A stretch of DNA of 32,347 nt from Erysipelotrichaceae bacterium. Its GTDB lineage: Bacteria > Bacillota_I > Bacilli_A > Erysipelotrichales > Erysipelotrichaceae. Made by a program: the position numbers and the translations under genes. This document shows positions 25,040 through 32,347 of this stretch, one piece after another. The notes below the pieces were generated by a model. That model saw only the letters and a program-made list of their open reading frames with translations, was not told the DNA's origin and ran no database searches. Numbering within the stretch: position 1 is the stretch's first letter; every line of letters starts with the position of its first letter. The stretch spans positions 1 to 32,347 of the forward strand of contig WSYG01000019.1 in assembly GCA_009773735.1 (NCBI GenBank). The letters run 5' to 3'.

Positions 25040-25843
25040 TTAAATTTTTCCTAGTGCTTTAGCACGTGCTTCAGATTGACGCACCGCATGTACGATTTGG
25101 TTTTCAACTCCGTCATCCCTTAATGATTGGATGCCTTCAATCGTAGAACCATTGGGTGAACACACTCTTTCAATCAGATCTTGTGGATCCATATTGTTCT
25201 CTTGTAGGTAAGCAATGGTTCCTGTAATGGTGTGATAGAGCATTCTGTAAGTCTCTTTATCGCTGAATTGTCCGGAAGCACCCAATTTCATCGCATTGAT
25301 GAAGTAGGCCAAGAAAGCAGGACCACTGCCGATCAACACAGACCCGATGTCCATCTTATTTTCATCAATCAAAACAACCAAGCCCAACTTTGAAAACATG
25401 ACCGCACAGATATTCAAATTTTCGTGATTCAAATTGTGTGCTTTGCTTAATAAAATGACACCCTCTTGAACTTCAACAGCCAGGTTTGGCATGACCCTTA
25501 TGACTTGTGTACTTGGTTCTACCATCGCAACCAAATTCTCTGTGGTGATTCCTGCCGCAATTGATATGATGACCTTGTTTTTTAAGTGATTTCTTAAAAT
25601 CCTTAGAACTGAAGGCAAAATCTGTGGTTTGACTGCCAAAAGGATGATGTCGCTTTTTTCACACATCTCATAGGAATCCAAACAAATATTCACTCCAGGA
25701 TGATCTGATTTGGCTTTTGGTGATGAATGTGGCGTATATACAAAAAGGTTGGTTTCGTCTAAAAATCCTTGTGTGATCAACCCATCAATCAAAGCTTTTC
25801 CCATCTTTCCGTAACCTAAAAGTCCAAGCTTAAATGGTTTCAT
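25040..25843 (-). CDS. proC: Pyrroline-5-carboxylate reductase (267 aa)
   Basis: Last step of proline synthesis: NAD(P)H-dependent reduction of pyrroline-5-carboxylate. N-terminal Rossmann loop GYGKMGKAL (10-18), VIRVMPNLA near residue 115, GSGPAF near 172, and SPNGSTIEG in the C-terminal helical dimer domain where most ProC have SPGGTTIEG. The divergent residues make a related imine reductase possible, though ProC is much the best fit. AAGGGG is the ribosome site. It shares a palindromic intergenic region with the divergent CoA-binding protein. Confidence 0.88.
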   Translation of the reverse strand: MKPFKLGLLGYGKMGKALIDGLITQGFLDETNLFVYTPHSSPKAKSDHPGVNICLDSYEMCEKSDIILLAVKPQILPSVLRILRNHLKNKVIISIAAGITTENLVAMVEPSTQVIRVMPNLAVEVQEGVILLSKAHNLNHENLNICAVMFSKLGLVVLIDENKMDIGSVLIGSGPAFLAYFINAMKLGASGQFSDKETYRMLYHTITGTIAYLQENNMDPQDLIERVCSPNGSTIEGIQSLRDDGVENQIVHAVRQSEARAKALGKI

Positions 25844-25853
25844 AGTGACCCCT

Positions 25854-25912
25854 TATATCTATTTTAAGGTATACTGCTTTAAACTTCATCATATTTTGTT
25901 AAAATAGATATA
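25854..25912. promoter_or_regulatory. Long perfect inverted repeat between proC and the CoA-binding gene
   Basis: TATATCTATTTTAA (25854-25867) and its exact complement TTAAAATAGATATA (25899-25912), 31 bp apart. Each arm contains a -10-like TAAAAT facing outward to its own gene, so both promoters appear to be built from the same sequence. Confidence 0.65.
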
Positions 25913-26298
25913 TGAACAATCCACTAACCATTTTAAAAGACAGTCAAACCTTCGCGGTCCTTGGGGTCAATCAGGATTTTGACTCTTATGCCAATAAGAT
26001 TTTACGCAAACTTCGTGAGAAACATAAAGTTGCTTTTCCTGTTAATCCAAAGTATACAAGCTTGTTTAATGAGATCATTTATGAGCGACTAGAAAACACA
26101 CCGACAGTGCCTGAAGTCGTTGTATTCGTTGTTAATCCAACTATAGGTATCCAGTATCTACAAACCATCAAAGATCTAGGCATCAAAACCATTTGGCTTC
26201 AACCTGGAACGATCAGTGATGAATTGTTAGCTAAGGCTAAAGAGTTAGATCTTGAAGCCATAGATGCTTGTGTTTTAGTTGTTAGTCAGTACTTATAA
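25912..26298 (+). CDS. CoA-binding-domain protein, YccU type (128 aa)
   Basis: Small Rossmann-fold protein of the CoA-binding family, similar to the N-terminal domain of succinyl-CoA synthetase alpha. Marks are FAVLGVNQD near 14-22, FPVNPKY near 42-48 and TIWLQPG near 94-100. The role in the cell is not established for the family. No Shine-Dalgarno sequence precedes the ATG. A TAAAAT -10 (25900-25905) predicts transcription from the A of the start codon, so the mRNA may be leaderless. Confidence 0.88.
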   Translation: MNNPLTILKDSQTFAVLGVNQDFDSYANKILRKLREKHKVAFPVNPKYTSLFNEIIYERLENTPTVPEVVVFVVNPTIGIQYLQTIKDLGIKTIWLQPGTISDELLAKAKELDLEAIDACVLVVSQYL

Positions 26299-26317
26299 CC
26301 GCTTTTGCGGTTTTTTT
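26297..26317 (+). terminator. Terminator after the CoA-binding gene
   Basis: AACCGC / GCGGTT stem with a TTTT loop and a T run, overlapping the stop codon. Confidence 0.88.
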
Positions 26318-26356
26318 CAATAAAACCCTGCTTAAACATTAAGAAAGGCTCTGTTT

Positions 26357-27415
26357 ATGACCCCTCTTAAAGAAATCGCTCTAATCTTTCTAAAACTTGG
26401 TACTTTTGCTTTTGGTGGACCTGCTGCCCATATCGCCATGATGGAAAAAGAATTCGTTGAAAAGAGACAATGGTTGTCTCAAGACGAATTTTTGACCATG
26501 ATGGGTTTTACCAATCTAATACCTGGTCCCAATTCAACTGAGATGGCTTTGCATATTGGTTATTTGCGAGGTAAAGGAAAAGGTATGCTGGTAGCTGGAA
26601 TTTCCTTTATTCTGCCTGCTACACTTATGGTTCTGGCATTAACTTCATTGCTTATTGAATACGGATCCATTCCTTCAGTGTATAGTGCACTCTTGGGGGT
26701 AGGTCCTGTTATGTTGGGGTTGATCCTAAGTGTCATCATCAAGTTTTCTAAGCCTATCCTAAAGAATACGACACAATGGTTTGTGTTGATCGTTGCTTTT
26801 GTAGCTTCTTTCTTTATCAATGAATTGGCGATCTTACTGATGACAGGGCTATTATTCTTTCTATTAAGTAAAAGAAGAGCTTATGTTTTGGAACCCATTA
26901 GTCTACTGACTCTATTTCTGATCTTTCTTAAGATTGGATCCATTCTATATGGAAGTGGTTATGTCTTACTAGCCTTCATCAAAACTGAATTCATGGACAT
27001 ACGTCAAGTGTTGACCCTTAAAGAAATCATGGATGCGTTAACCATTGGACAACTAACGCCTGGTCCTGTCTTCACAACCGCAACTGCCATTGGAGTTTTG
27101 CTTCATGGATGGGTTGGCGGTTTGGTCGCAACAGTTGGGATCTTCTTGCCTGCTTTCCTCTTGGTTTATTTCTTACATCCTTTATTTAAGAAATTGAGTC
27201 AAAATGCTTCATTAAAGACTTTCTTAGATGGTTTAAAATTGGCTTCATTGGCACTCATGATGAAAGTTGCTTTTGATGTTGCATGGAGTTATAGAGAGAA
27301 TTGGTTGTTGGTGTTGGCTCCGATATCCATGTTCTTATTGATTAAAACAAAAATAAACCCCACATTTTTGATACTAGGTGGGGTCATCATTGGTTGGTTA
27401 GCTCGTTTTCTATAA
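26357..27415 (+). CDS. chrA: ChrA-family chromate/anion transporter (352 aa)
   Basis: Polytopic membrane protein with two tandem CHR domains. The first holds FGGPAAHIAMME near 18-29 and the NLIPGPNSTEMA loop near 53-64; the second holds the corresponding QLTPGPVFTTATA loop near 233-245. About ten hydrophobic segments. Well-studied members export chromate; many others are of unknown anion specificity, so resistance is not implied. AAAGG precedes the ATG. Its end overlaps the convergent murQ by 6 bp and carries the terminator of that operon antisense. Confidence 0.9.
   Translation: MTPLKEIALIFLKLGTFAFGGPAAHIAMMEKEFVEKRQWLSQDEFLTMMGFTNLIPGPNSTEMALHIGYLRGKGKGMLVAGISFILPATLMVLALTSLLIEYGSIPSVYSALLGVGPVMLGLILSVIIKFSKPILKNTTQWFVLIVAFVASFFINELAILLMTGLLFFLLSKRRAYVLEPISLLTLFLIFLKIGSILYGSGYVLLAFIKTEFMDIRQVLTLKEIMDALTIGQLTPGPVFTTATAIGVLLHGWVGGLVATVGIFLPAFLLVYFLHPLFKKLSQNASLKTFLDGLKLASLALMMKVAFDVAWSYRENWLLVLAPISMFLLIKTKINPTFLILGGVIIGWLARFL
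27341..27384 (-). terminator. Terminator of purB-murQ, antisense within chrA
   Basis: ACCCCAC / GTGGGGT 7-bp stem (27384-27378 with 27363-27357 on the minus strand), 14-nt loop, then TTTATTTTTGTTTT. It lies about 25-70 bp after the murQ stop, within the coding region of chrA. Confidence 0.65.
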
Positions 27416-28303
27416 GATTGCTTTTCTTATAAATCCATTGGCTTTCTCAAGACGCTTCAAGGCGTCTTCTTTTGTACAACCTGTTTTGATCATAACGATG
27501 GCTAGTTTGGGTTTTTGATCGCATTCTTTTAGCGTTTTTTCAGCCACATCTTCTAAACAATCTGTAGCACTCATAACAATGCGTTTAGCCCGATCATAGA
27601 GCTTAATGTTGACAGGTATCACATCGACCATAAGATTTGAGTATACTTTTCCGAGTCTTACCATGGTTGCTGTAGACAACATATTCAACACCATCTTTTG
27701 AGCTGTGCCTGATTTTAAACGGGTTGAACCTGTGAGTATTTCTTGACCGACTCCCACATCGATGGATACATCTGCGATTTCTGACATCTTTGAATGTGGA
27801 TTGGCAGAAATTCCAATGGTTTTACCACCCAATTCTTTACCATATCTTAAACCAGCTAATGCATAAGGTGTTCTGCCTGATGCAGCGATGGCGATAAAAC
27901 AATCTTTAGGTGATGCATTAAGTTTCTTTAAGTCTTCTACAATGGCACTTTCTGAGTCTTCTATGCCTTCTACAGCATTCCTCAACGCAACATCACCACC
28001 TGCCACAATGCCTTGGATCTCATCTTTTAATCCAAAGGTTGGTAAACATTCCGAGGCATCCAAAACACCTAAGCGTCCTGATGTTCCAGCCCCAAAATAC
28101 AAACAACGTCCTCCGTTTTGAATGGTTTGAGTCATAAGTTCAATGCCTAATGCGATGTTTGGCAATTGCGCTTTGATGCCTTCTAAGACGTGTTTGTCTT
28201 CATCGTTCATTAAGGTTACGATTTCTAAGGGACTCATCTGATCTAAATTTAAGCTTTTTGGATTTCGTCCTTCTGTTTTCAATGCGTTTAATTTTTCACT
28301 CAT
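27410..28303 (-). CDS. murQ: N-acetylmuramic acid 6-phosphate etherase (297 aa)
   Basis: Removes the lactyl ether from MurNAc-6-phosphate, giving GlcNAc-6-phosphate in cell-wall recycling. SIS-fold sugar-phosphate domain with GAGTSGRLG (71-79), catalytic E85 in DASECLP and a second glutamate near E112 in AVEGIED. Standard length. A strong AAGGAGG precedes the ATG, 11 bp after purB. No MurNAc phosphotransferase or MurR regulator is next to it, which is the more usual company. Confidence 0.94.
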   Translation of the reverse strand: MSEKLNALKTEGRNPKSLNLDQMSPLEIVTLMNDEDKHVLEGIKAQLPNIALGIELMTQTIQNGGRCLYFGAGTSGRLGVLDASECLPTFGLKDEIQGIVAGGDVALRNAVEGIEDSESAIVEDLKKLNASPKDCFIAIAASGRTPYALAGLRYGKELGGKTIGISANPHSKMSEIADVSIDVGVGQEILTGSTRLKSGTAQKMVLNMLSTATMVRLGKVYSNLMVDVIPVNIKLYDRAKRIVMSATDCLEDVAEKTLKECDQKPKLAIVMIKTGCTKEDALKRLEKANGFIRKAIL

Positions 28304-28314
28304 AAAGGTCCTCC

Positions 28315-29607
28315 TTATAGACCAACTCTTTTATATATGGCATCTACATGTCTTAAGTAAAACTCTAATGTAAAACAAGACTCAATTTCTTCTTGAGTTA
28401 ATACAGAAGAGATCACTTCATCTTGACTTATAAGTCCTTTGAATGCTTTGTGTTGAGTCCAAGCAATCATTGCTAAAGGTTGAATCAAGTCATAGGCTTT
28501 CTCTCTAGAGAATGCTTTCTCATCAATCAGTTTATTCATGACTCTTTGAGCAAATATCACACCTTGTGTCAACTCAATGTTTTTTAGCATGTTATCTTCA
28601 AACACTTGGATATTGCTGATTAAACCTGTCATTCGATTTAACATATAATCCAAAAGAATGGTCGCATCAGGAAAGATAATGCGTTCTACGGATGAATGCG
28701 ATATATCACGTTCATGCCAAAGCGGGATATCTTCATAGGCACTCATCATATATCCTCTTATGACTCTTGATAATCCAGCAATGTTTTCAAATGAAATTGG
28801 ATTGCGTTTATGAGGCATGGCTGAAGACCCTTTTTGACCAGCACTAAAACCTTCTTCAACTTCTCTAACTTCTGTTCTTTGTAAATGCCTAAACTCTATT
28901 GCGATTTTTTCAAGACTGGTTGCGATCAAAGCTAAAACGCTCATGTAGGCCGCATGTCGATCACGTTGTAAGGTTTGCGTAGAGATGGGTGCACTTTGCA
29001 TCCCTAAAATCTGACACACATCATCTTGAAGCTCAACACCTGTGTATAAACAATTCCCAACAGCACCTGATATTTTTCCACATTCGATGTCTTTACAAAC
29101 TTCATCGAAACGCTTAAGTTGACGATTGAATTCTTCAAACCATAAGGCAAACTTTAAACCAAAGCTGGTAATTTCCGCATGTATCCCGTGAGTTCGTCCC
29201 ATACAAGGGGTCATTTTATATCTCAAAGCTTGTTTCTTTAGCACTTCACGCAGAGCCACAAGATCAGCTCTTAATAAAGCATTGACATCTTTCATGATGA
29301 GACCTGTCGCAGTATCGACCACATCCGTGCTTGTCAATCCATAATGGATCCAGCGTTTCTCATCCCCTAAACTCTCAGAAACAGCGCGTGTAAAGGCAAC
29401 CACATCATGCTTGGTTTCTTTCTCAAGTTCATTGATTCGCTCGATAGAAAAGGAAGCTTTGTTTAAGGCAACAAGTTCTTCTTTCGTTATTTTACCGTCA
29501 TGGGCAAGCACTTCACATACAGCCAATTCGACTTTGAGCCAAGCATTATACTTTGCTTCTTCAGTCCAAAGATCACTCATTTGCTTTCTGGAATATCGCT
29601 GTATCAT
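28315..29607 (-). CDS. purB: Adenylosuccinate lyase (430 aa)
   Basis: Acts twice in purine synthesis: releases fumarate from SAICAR and from adenylosuccinate. Fumarase/aspartase superfamily signature GSSAMPHKRNP with its mobile catalytic-serine loop, TSTDVVDTA near 90-98 and GRTHGIHAE near 138-146 are present. The ATG at 29607 is chosen over a GTG one codon upstream because AGGGGG is 5 nt from it. It precedes murQ in one transcription unit; no other pur gene is near. Confidence 0.95.
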   Translation of the reverse strand: MIQRYSRKQMSDLWTEEAKYNAWLKVELAVCEVLAHDGKITKEELVALNKASFSIERINELEKETKHDVVAFTRAVSESLGDEKRWIHYGLTSTDVVDTATGLIMKDVNALLRADLVALREVLKKQALRYKMTPCMGRTHGIHAEITSFGLKFALWFEEFNRQLKRFDEVCKDIECGKISGAVGNCLYTGVELQDDVCQILGMQSAPISTQTLQRDRHAAYMSVLALIATSLEKIAIEFRHLQRTEVREVEEGFSAGQKGSSAMPHKRNPISFENIAGLSRVIRGYMMSAYEDIPLWHERDISHSSVERIIFPDATILLDYMLNRMTGLISNIQVFEDNMLKNIELTQGVIFAQRVMNKLIDEKAFSREKAYDLIQPLAMIAWTQHKAFKGLISQDEVISSVLTQEEIESCFTLEFYLRHVDAIYKRVGL

Positions 29608-29619
29608 CACAACCCCCTA

Positions 29620-29628
29620 TGGTATACT
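29620..29628 (+). promoter_or_regulatory. Extended -10 promoter of the YigZ gene
   Basis: TGGTATACT, an extended -10 with hexamer 29623-29628. The predicted start is near 29635, two bases before the ATG. A TTGACA just downstream (29628-29633) would place a start inside the gene and is not favoured. Confidence 0.55.
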
Positions 29629-29636
29629 TGACATAG

Positions 29637-30251
29637 ATGTCGTACCGTATACATTTTAACACACGCAATATCTTAAACATTAAGCACTCTGAATTTATCA
29701 CCCATCTTGAGCGTGTTTTTTCATTTGAGGAAGTTAAGGTGCTTTTAACTCAATTAAGATCTCAACATCCTGAAGCCACCCACATCACCTATGCTTATCG
29801 ATCTAATACAGAAGAGCGAACTGGAGATGATGGGGAAGTGCCAGGTACTGCTGGAAAGACAGAACTTAAGGTCTTGAAGGAACAAGAAATCATCGATATC
29901 GTAGCTGTCGTGATTCGATACTATGGCGGAACTCAACTCGGTATCAACGGTTTGGTCCACGCCTATATGGATTCTGTCATACAAGCCCTAAAAAAAACTA
30001 TGTTATGTGAATTGGTAAAAATGAACGAATACTTCGTACGTATCCCAATTGAAAAAATCGATATCGTTAAAAGATACAATCGTGAATCTTTAAGAGAAAC
30101 CACATTTGAGGAGAATGGATTCAATGCGTTGATGAGGTTTGTGTGTGATCGTGATGATCTCATGCAAGTTTTGGGCAATCAAACGCTTGGGTCTGCTCAC
30201 TTGATCCAACACCAAACAATTCTCGAAGAAAAATTAATCGATCGCATATAA
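29637..30251 (+). CDS. yigZ: YigZ/IMPACT-family protein (204 aa)
   Basis: N-terminal IMPACT (UPF0029) domain, with the KHSEFI opening near 16-21, the DDGEVPGTAG signature near 64-73 and VIRYYGGTQLGINGLVHAY near 92-110, followed by a smaller C-terminal domain. Eukaryotic IMPACT is linked to translation control, but the bacterial role is unknown. The start gives the usual N-terminal length, yet there is no Shine-Dalgarno sequence and the promoter is almost on the ATG. The last 92 bp overlap a convergent gene. Confidence 0.88.
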   Translation: MSYRIHFNTRNILNIKHSEFITHLERVFSFEEVKVLLTQLRSQHPEATHITYAYRSNTEERTGDDGEVPGTAGKTELKVLKEQEIIDIVAVVIRYYGGTQLGINGLVHAYMDSVIQALKKTMLCELVKMNEYFVRIPIEKIDIVKRYNRESLRETTFEENGFNALMRFVCDRDDLMQVLGNQTLGSAHLIQHQTILEEKLIDRI

Positions 30252-31059
30252 AAAGGTGACTGATCAATCTCCAAAGTTCACTATAGGCAATGAAAGTTAC
30301 AGAGTCTGCATTCAATTTGGCTTGATGTCTTTGTTTCTTCACATCTCCCCCACACTCTTTATCCAACAGATGACGATTCATCATCGTTTGAACATATAAT
30401 ACTTTCTTCATCAAGAACCAAGATGTCACAGCCTTATAAATCAAAGGTGCACGATGTTTATGCTCTTTGAAGTCTTCTTTGATTCTTGTTTGTAGAGTTT
30501 CTGCTTCTGCTTTGATAAGGTTTTTTAGTGCATTAAGATCTGTATAATACTGTGAGTCGATGAATCTTTGGGCAGCCCCGCATTTGATCTCACGCTTGGT
30601 AAGTTGAGTGATGACTTTTAATCCAACCTCATTGAGGTGGGCAACAATGATACTATTTCTAAGGCTTTCTAAGAGTGCCTTGTTTTCTGTGATCGCGTAA
30701 TATAAACCTTTAAGGACAGTATAGGTTTCTGATAGAGGATCAGCGAGTATAAACCCGACTGGCTCATCGTTGGTATCCAAACCATATACAAACATCGGCA
30801 AAACAAAAGGATGAGCCGGAAGTTTGGCGATGTCTTTATAACGTATGATCTGATTGGAGACCGCCTCTGCTTGGATATCAAAATGATATCCAATCATGAT
30901 TCTAAAATCAGGGTTTAAAGCAACTAAAGTTCTTAGTGTTTCTCTGATAGGACTTTCATCTATGATCTCCAGATAATCTTCGAGAAAACCATTGAAAGCA
31001 CATGCATGATTGCCTTTTCTTTCATCGATAATCTCAGTTAAGAAAGTCAGTTCAGTCAT
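30160..31059 (-). CDS. Unknown protein coupled to the EamA transporter (299 aa)
   Basis: Not recognised. Appears soluble: no signal peptide or clear membrane helix. The N-terminal half is mixed, and the second half (about 125-290) is strongly helical with alternating charges and several Lys/Arg/His clusters. The ATG at 31059 overlaps the transporter stop by 8 bp, and AGAGG lies within that gene's end, so translation is coupled. The last 30 codons or so lie antisense to yigZ with no terminator between. Two cysteines (about C185 and C244) have no partner motif. A real gene by coupling and length. Confidence 0.7.
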   Translation of the reverse strand: MTELTFLTEIIDERKGNHACAFNGFLEDYLEIIDESPIRETLRTLVALNPDFRIMIGYHFDIQAEAVSNQIIRYKDIAKLPAHPFVLPMFVYGLDTNDEPVGFILADPLSETYTVLKGLYYAITENKALLESLRNSIIVAHLNEVGLKVITQLTKREIKCGAAQRFIDSQYYTDLNALKNLIKAEAETLQTRIKEDFKEHKHRAPLIYKAVTSWFLMKKVLYVQTMMNRHLLDKECGGDVKKQRHQAKLNADSVTFIAYSELWRLISHLFICDRLIFLRELFGVGSSEQTQAFDCPKLA

Positions 31060-31933
31060 AATCACCTCTTTTTAATTTTACTCCTATTCTAGGTCCAAGT
31101 TCAACCATAAAAACAGCACACATCATTAAAAAACCACCAATTAATGTGTTTTTACTGAAAGGTTCATGCAAAATCAGTACTGCACCCAATGCCCCAAACA
31201 AAGCTTCAAAGGCTAAGAGGATTCCTGATATGGTAGAGTTGACATGTTTCTGTCCATAAATCTGAAGTAAGAAGGCTAAACCACTCGCAAATAATCCCGC
31301 ATACAACACATAAATCCAGCCTTCTGTAGGGATAACAGGTTGCGTAAAGGCCGAAATTCCAAAGCCTAAAATGCTTACTGTAAAGACCTGAATTAGTGTC
31401 GCTGCCATCACATCATTGTATTTGGCCAGTTTTTCAATGACCACGATATGTAAGGCAAAAACAACTGCACAAGCTACCAGTAAAACGTCTCCTAGTTGAA
31501 ATGAAAATGAATCGTTTAATGTTAAAAAGCCTGTACCGATCACCGATAGACCAACACCCAAGATTACACTGGTAGTAATCTTACGTTTTCTAAACATCAA
31601 TAAAGGTATAAACACGACATATTGGACAGTGATGAATGATGCGTTGGAGACAGTTGAATAGATTTGACCATAGGTCTGAAAAACAAAGCCGACAAATAAA
31701 ACCACCCCTGCCAGAAAGCCATATAGCATCAATCCTTTGTTTCTCCAAAAAGGTCTTCTAAAGGCAACTAAACTTATGGCAGCAGAGGCCAATAATCCTC
31801 TGAATGCCAATAAGATAAAAGGAGTCCATCCTCGATTAAGTGCTTCTTGAACTGCCACAAAAGAAATACCCCAAATAAGTGCGGATGTAAGTAATGCAGT
31901 TTTACCTGTGGTGCTGTTTCTGGTTATGGACAT
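31052..31933 (-). CDS. EamA/DMT-family transporter (293 aa)
   Basis: Drug/metabolite transporter superfamily membrane protein with ten hydrophobic segments in two EamA repeats (about 10-140 and 148-285). The LIWGISFVAVQ opening and the FEALFGALGAVLILHEP ending of the second repeat are typical. The exported compound is unknown. A very good promoter ends so close to the ATG that the message would have three or fewer leader bases, and no Shine-Dalgarno sequence exists. Confidence 0.9.
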   Translation of the reverse strand: MSITRNSTTGKTALLTSALIWGISFVAVQEALNRGWTPFILLAFRGLLASAAISLVAFRRPFWRNKGLMLYGFLAGVVLFVGFVFQTYGQIYSTVSNASFITVQYVVFIPLLMFRKRKITTSVILGVGLSVIGTGFLTLNDSFSFQLGDVLLVACAVVFALHIVVIEKLAKYNDVMAATLIQVFTVSILGFGISAFTQPVIPTEGWIYVLYAGLFASGLAFLLQIYGQKHVNSTISGILLAFEALFGALGAVLILHEPFSKNTLIGGFLMMCAVFMVELGPRIGVKLKRGDYD

Positions 31934-31942
31934 AATGGACTC

Positions 31943-31971
31943 ATTATACTGGAGTCATCAATAGTTCTCAA
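31943..31971 (-). promoter_or_regulatory. Promoter of the EamA operon
   Basis: TTGAGA (31971-31966), 17-bp spacer, perfect TATAAT (31948-31943) on the minus strand. The predicted start near 31936 is three bases before the ATG at 31933. Confidence 0.8.
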
Positions 31972-31991
31972 GCAAGAATGACGAAAGAATG

Positions 31992-32009
31992 GGCTTAAGC
32001 GCTTACTAA
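31992..32009. promoter_or_regulatory. Weak cre-like palindrome
   Basis: TAAGCGCTTA (31996-32005) is a perfect 10-bp palindrome sharing GTAAGCGCTT with the cre-like site before atoB. It lies about 25 bp upstream of the EamA -35. It matches the cre consensus less well (11 of 14). Confidence 0.3.
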
Positions 32010-32010
32010 A

Positions 32011-32347
32011 TCAATGCACTTCAACATAAGACTTTAAAGCCAATGAATACATGTATGCTTTAACCGGTTTATTGGGTCGCATTTGTTGCAGTACACGAAC
32101 ATAATCTCTGAGCTGATCGGTATACAACTCGAGTAAAACTTCTTTTGAATCAACACGATCTGTCTTAAAATCGATGAGAATCGTTTCCTCTGATGTAAAG
32201 GCCACCATATCCATATATCCATGGATGACTTCTGTACCCAATAAAGCATAAAACGGGAATTCATGATGGATTTCACCTTTAGCAATCTTCGCATAGATTG
32301 GATTTGTATAGAAAGCCAAGATAGATTGAATGTCTTTGTCCTTGATG
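32011..32347 (-). CDS. addA: ATP-dependent helicase/nuclease subunit A, C-terminal part (partial)
   Basis: The last 111 residues of a gene whose start lies beyond the window. The reading frame is open to the edge, and an internal TTG at 32319 is not a real start. The PD-(D/E)XK nuclease core is visible: EFPF, then GYMDMVAF with the first acidic ligand, IDFKTDRV with the DxK pair, and the QLRDY motif. This is the RecB-type nuclease end of AddA, which degrades and resects double-strand ends at Chi during recombinational repair. Another RecB-family nuclease remains possible, since the helicase motifs are outside. Confidence 0.85.
   Translation of the reverse strand, partial: IKDKDIQSILAFYTNPIYAKIAKGEIHHEFPFYALLGTEVIHGYMDMVAFTSEETILIDFKTDRVDSKEVLLELYTDQLRDYVRVLQQMRPNKPVKAYMYSLALKSYVEVH

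Noticed and set aside
29628-29655. TTGACA-16-TACATT as the yigZ promoter
   Set aside because: It would start transcription inside the gene, after a start codon that gives the normal family N-terminus.
1-32347. Mobile elements, CRISPR arrays, tRNA or rRNA genes
   Set aside because: No transposase, integrase or phage-like protein, no spaced direct repeats and no cloverleaf or rRNA sequence was seen.

Overview
The window looks like chromosome from a low-GC, Gram-positive-type fermentative bacterium. Evidence: AT-rich sequence, strong AGGAGG ribosome sites, many intrinsic terminators, secA directly followed by prfB, comFA/comFC, a CIRCE/HrcA site, a cre-like site and GntR/YtrA-type regulation. 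UGA is a normal stop here, and RF2 is present with its own programmed frameshift, so the mycoplasma code 4 is excluded. An Erysipelotrichales- or Acholeplasmatales-like member of the Bacillota/Mycoplasmatota is my best guess, held loosely. No insertion sequence, phage gene, CRISPR array, tRNA or rRNA was seen.

Layout. 1-1948 (+): GntR regulator, ABC ATPase and ABC permease, behind a promoter overlapped by a long palindrome. 1984-3715: cyclophilin (-) and M24 peptidase (+). 3714-4000: a gene-free but highly structured stretch that appears to encode a small RNA on the minus strand. 4028-8708 (-): thiolase, two CoA-transferase subunits, 3-hydroxybutyrate dehydrogenase and a GntP-type permease, with a divergent LysR regulator (8848-9765). 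Together these are a 3-hydroxybutyrate/acetoacetate use operon: uptake, oxidation to acetoacetate, CoA transfer, thiolysis to acetyl-CoA. 9790-13232 (-): secA-prfB. 13349-15336 (-): cold-shock protein and comFA/comFC. 15401-16882 (-): HAD phosphatase and two related membrane proteins. 16928-18977 (-): tiny membrane protein, response regulator, histidine kinase. 19168-22114 (-): htpG with CIRCE, and a nucleoside hydrolase. 22372-24042 (+): DEAD-box RNA helicase with an odd leader. 24111-25843 (-): DegV protein and ProC. 25912-27415 (+): CoA-binding protein and ChrA transporter. 27410-29607 (-): purB-murQ. 29637-30251 (+): YigZ/IMPACT protein. 30160-31933 (-): EamA transporter and an unknown protein. 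32011-32347 (-): the C-terminal end of AddA, cut by the window edge.

The most interesting item is the candidate small RNA at about 3811-3714 (minus). It consists of three hairpins that abut with no linkers. Two of them show five consecutive C residues in large loops, and the last is a terminator with seven U. This is the architecture of Gram-positive regulators that pair with Shine-Dalgarno sequences, but I do not recognise the family. Other points of note are three promoters placed so that the mRNA would be leaderless or nearly so (25912, 29637, 31933), a five-codon upstream ORF before the helicase, HrcA-type control of htpG, and a terminator for purB-murQ buried antisense inside chrA.
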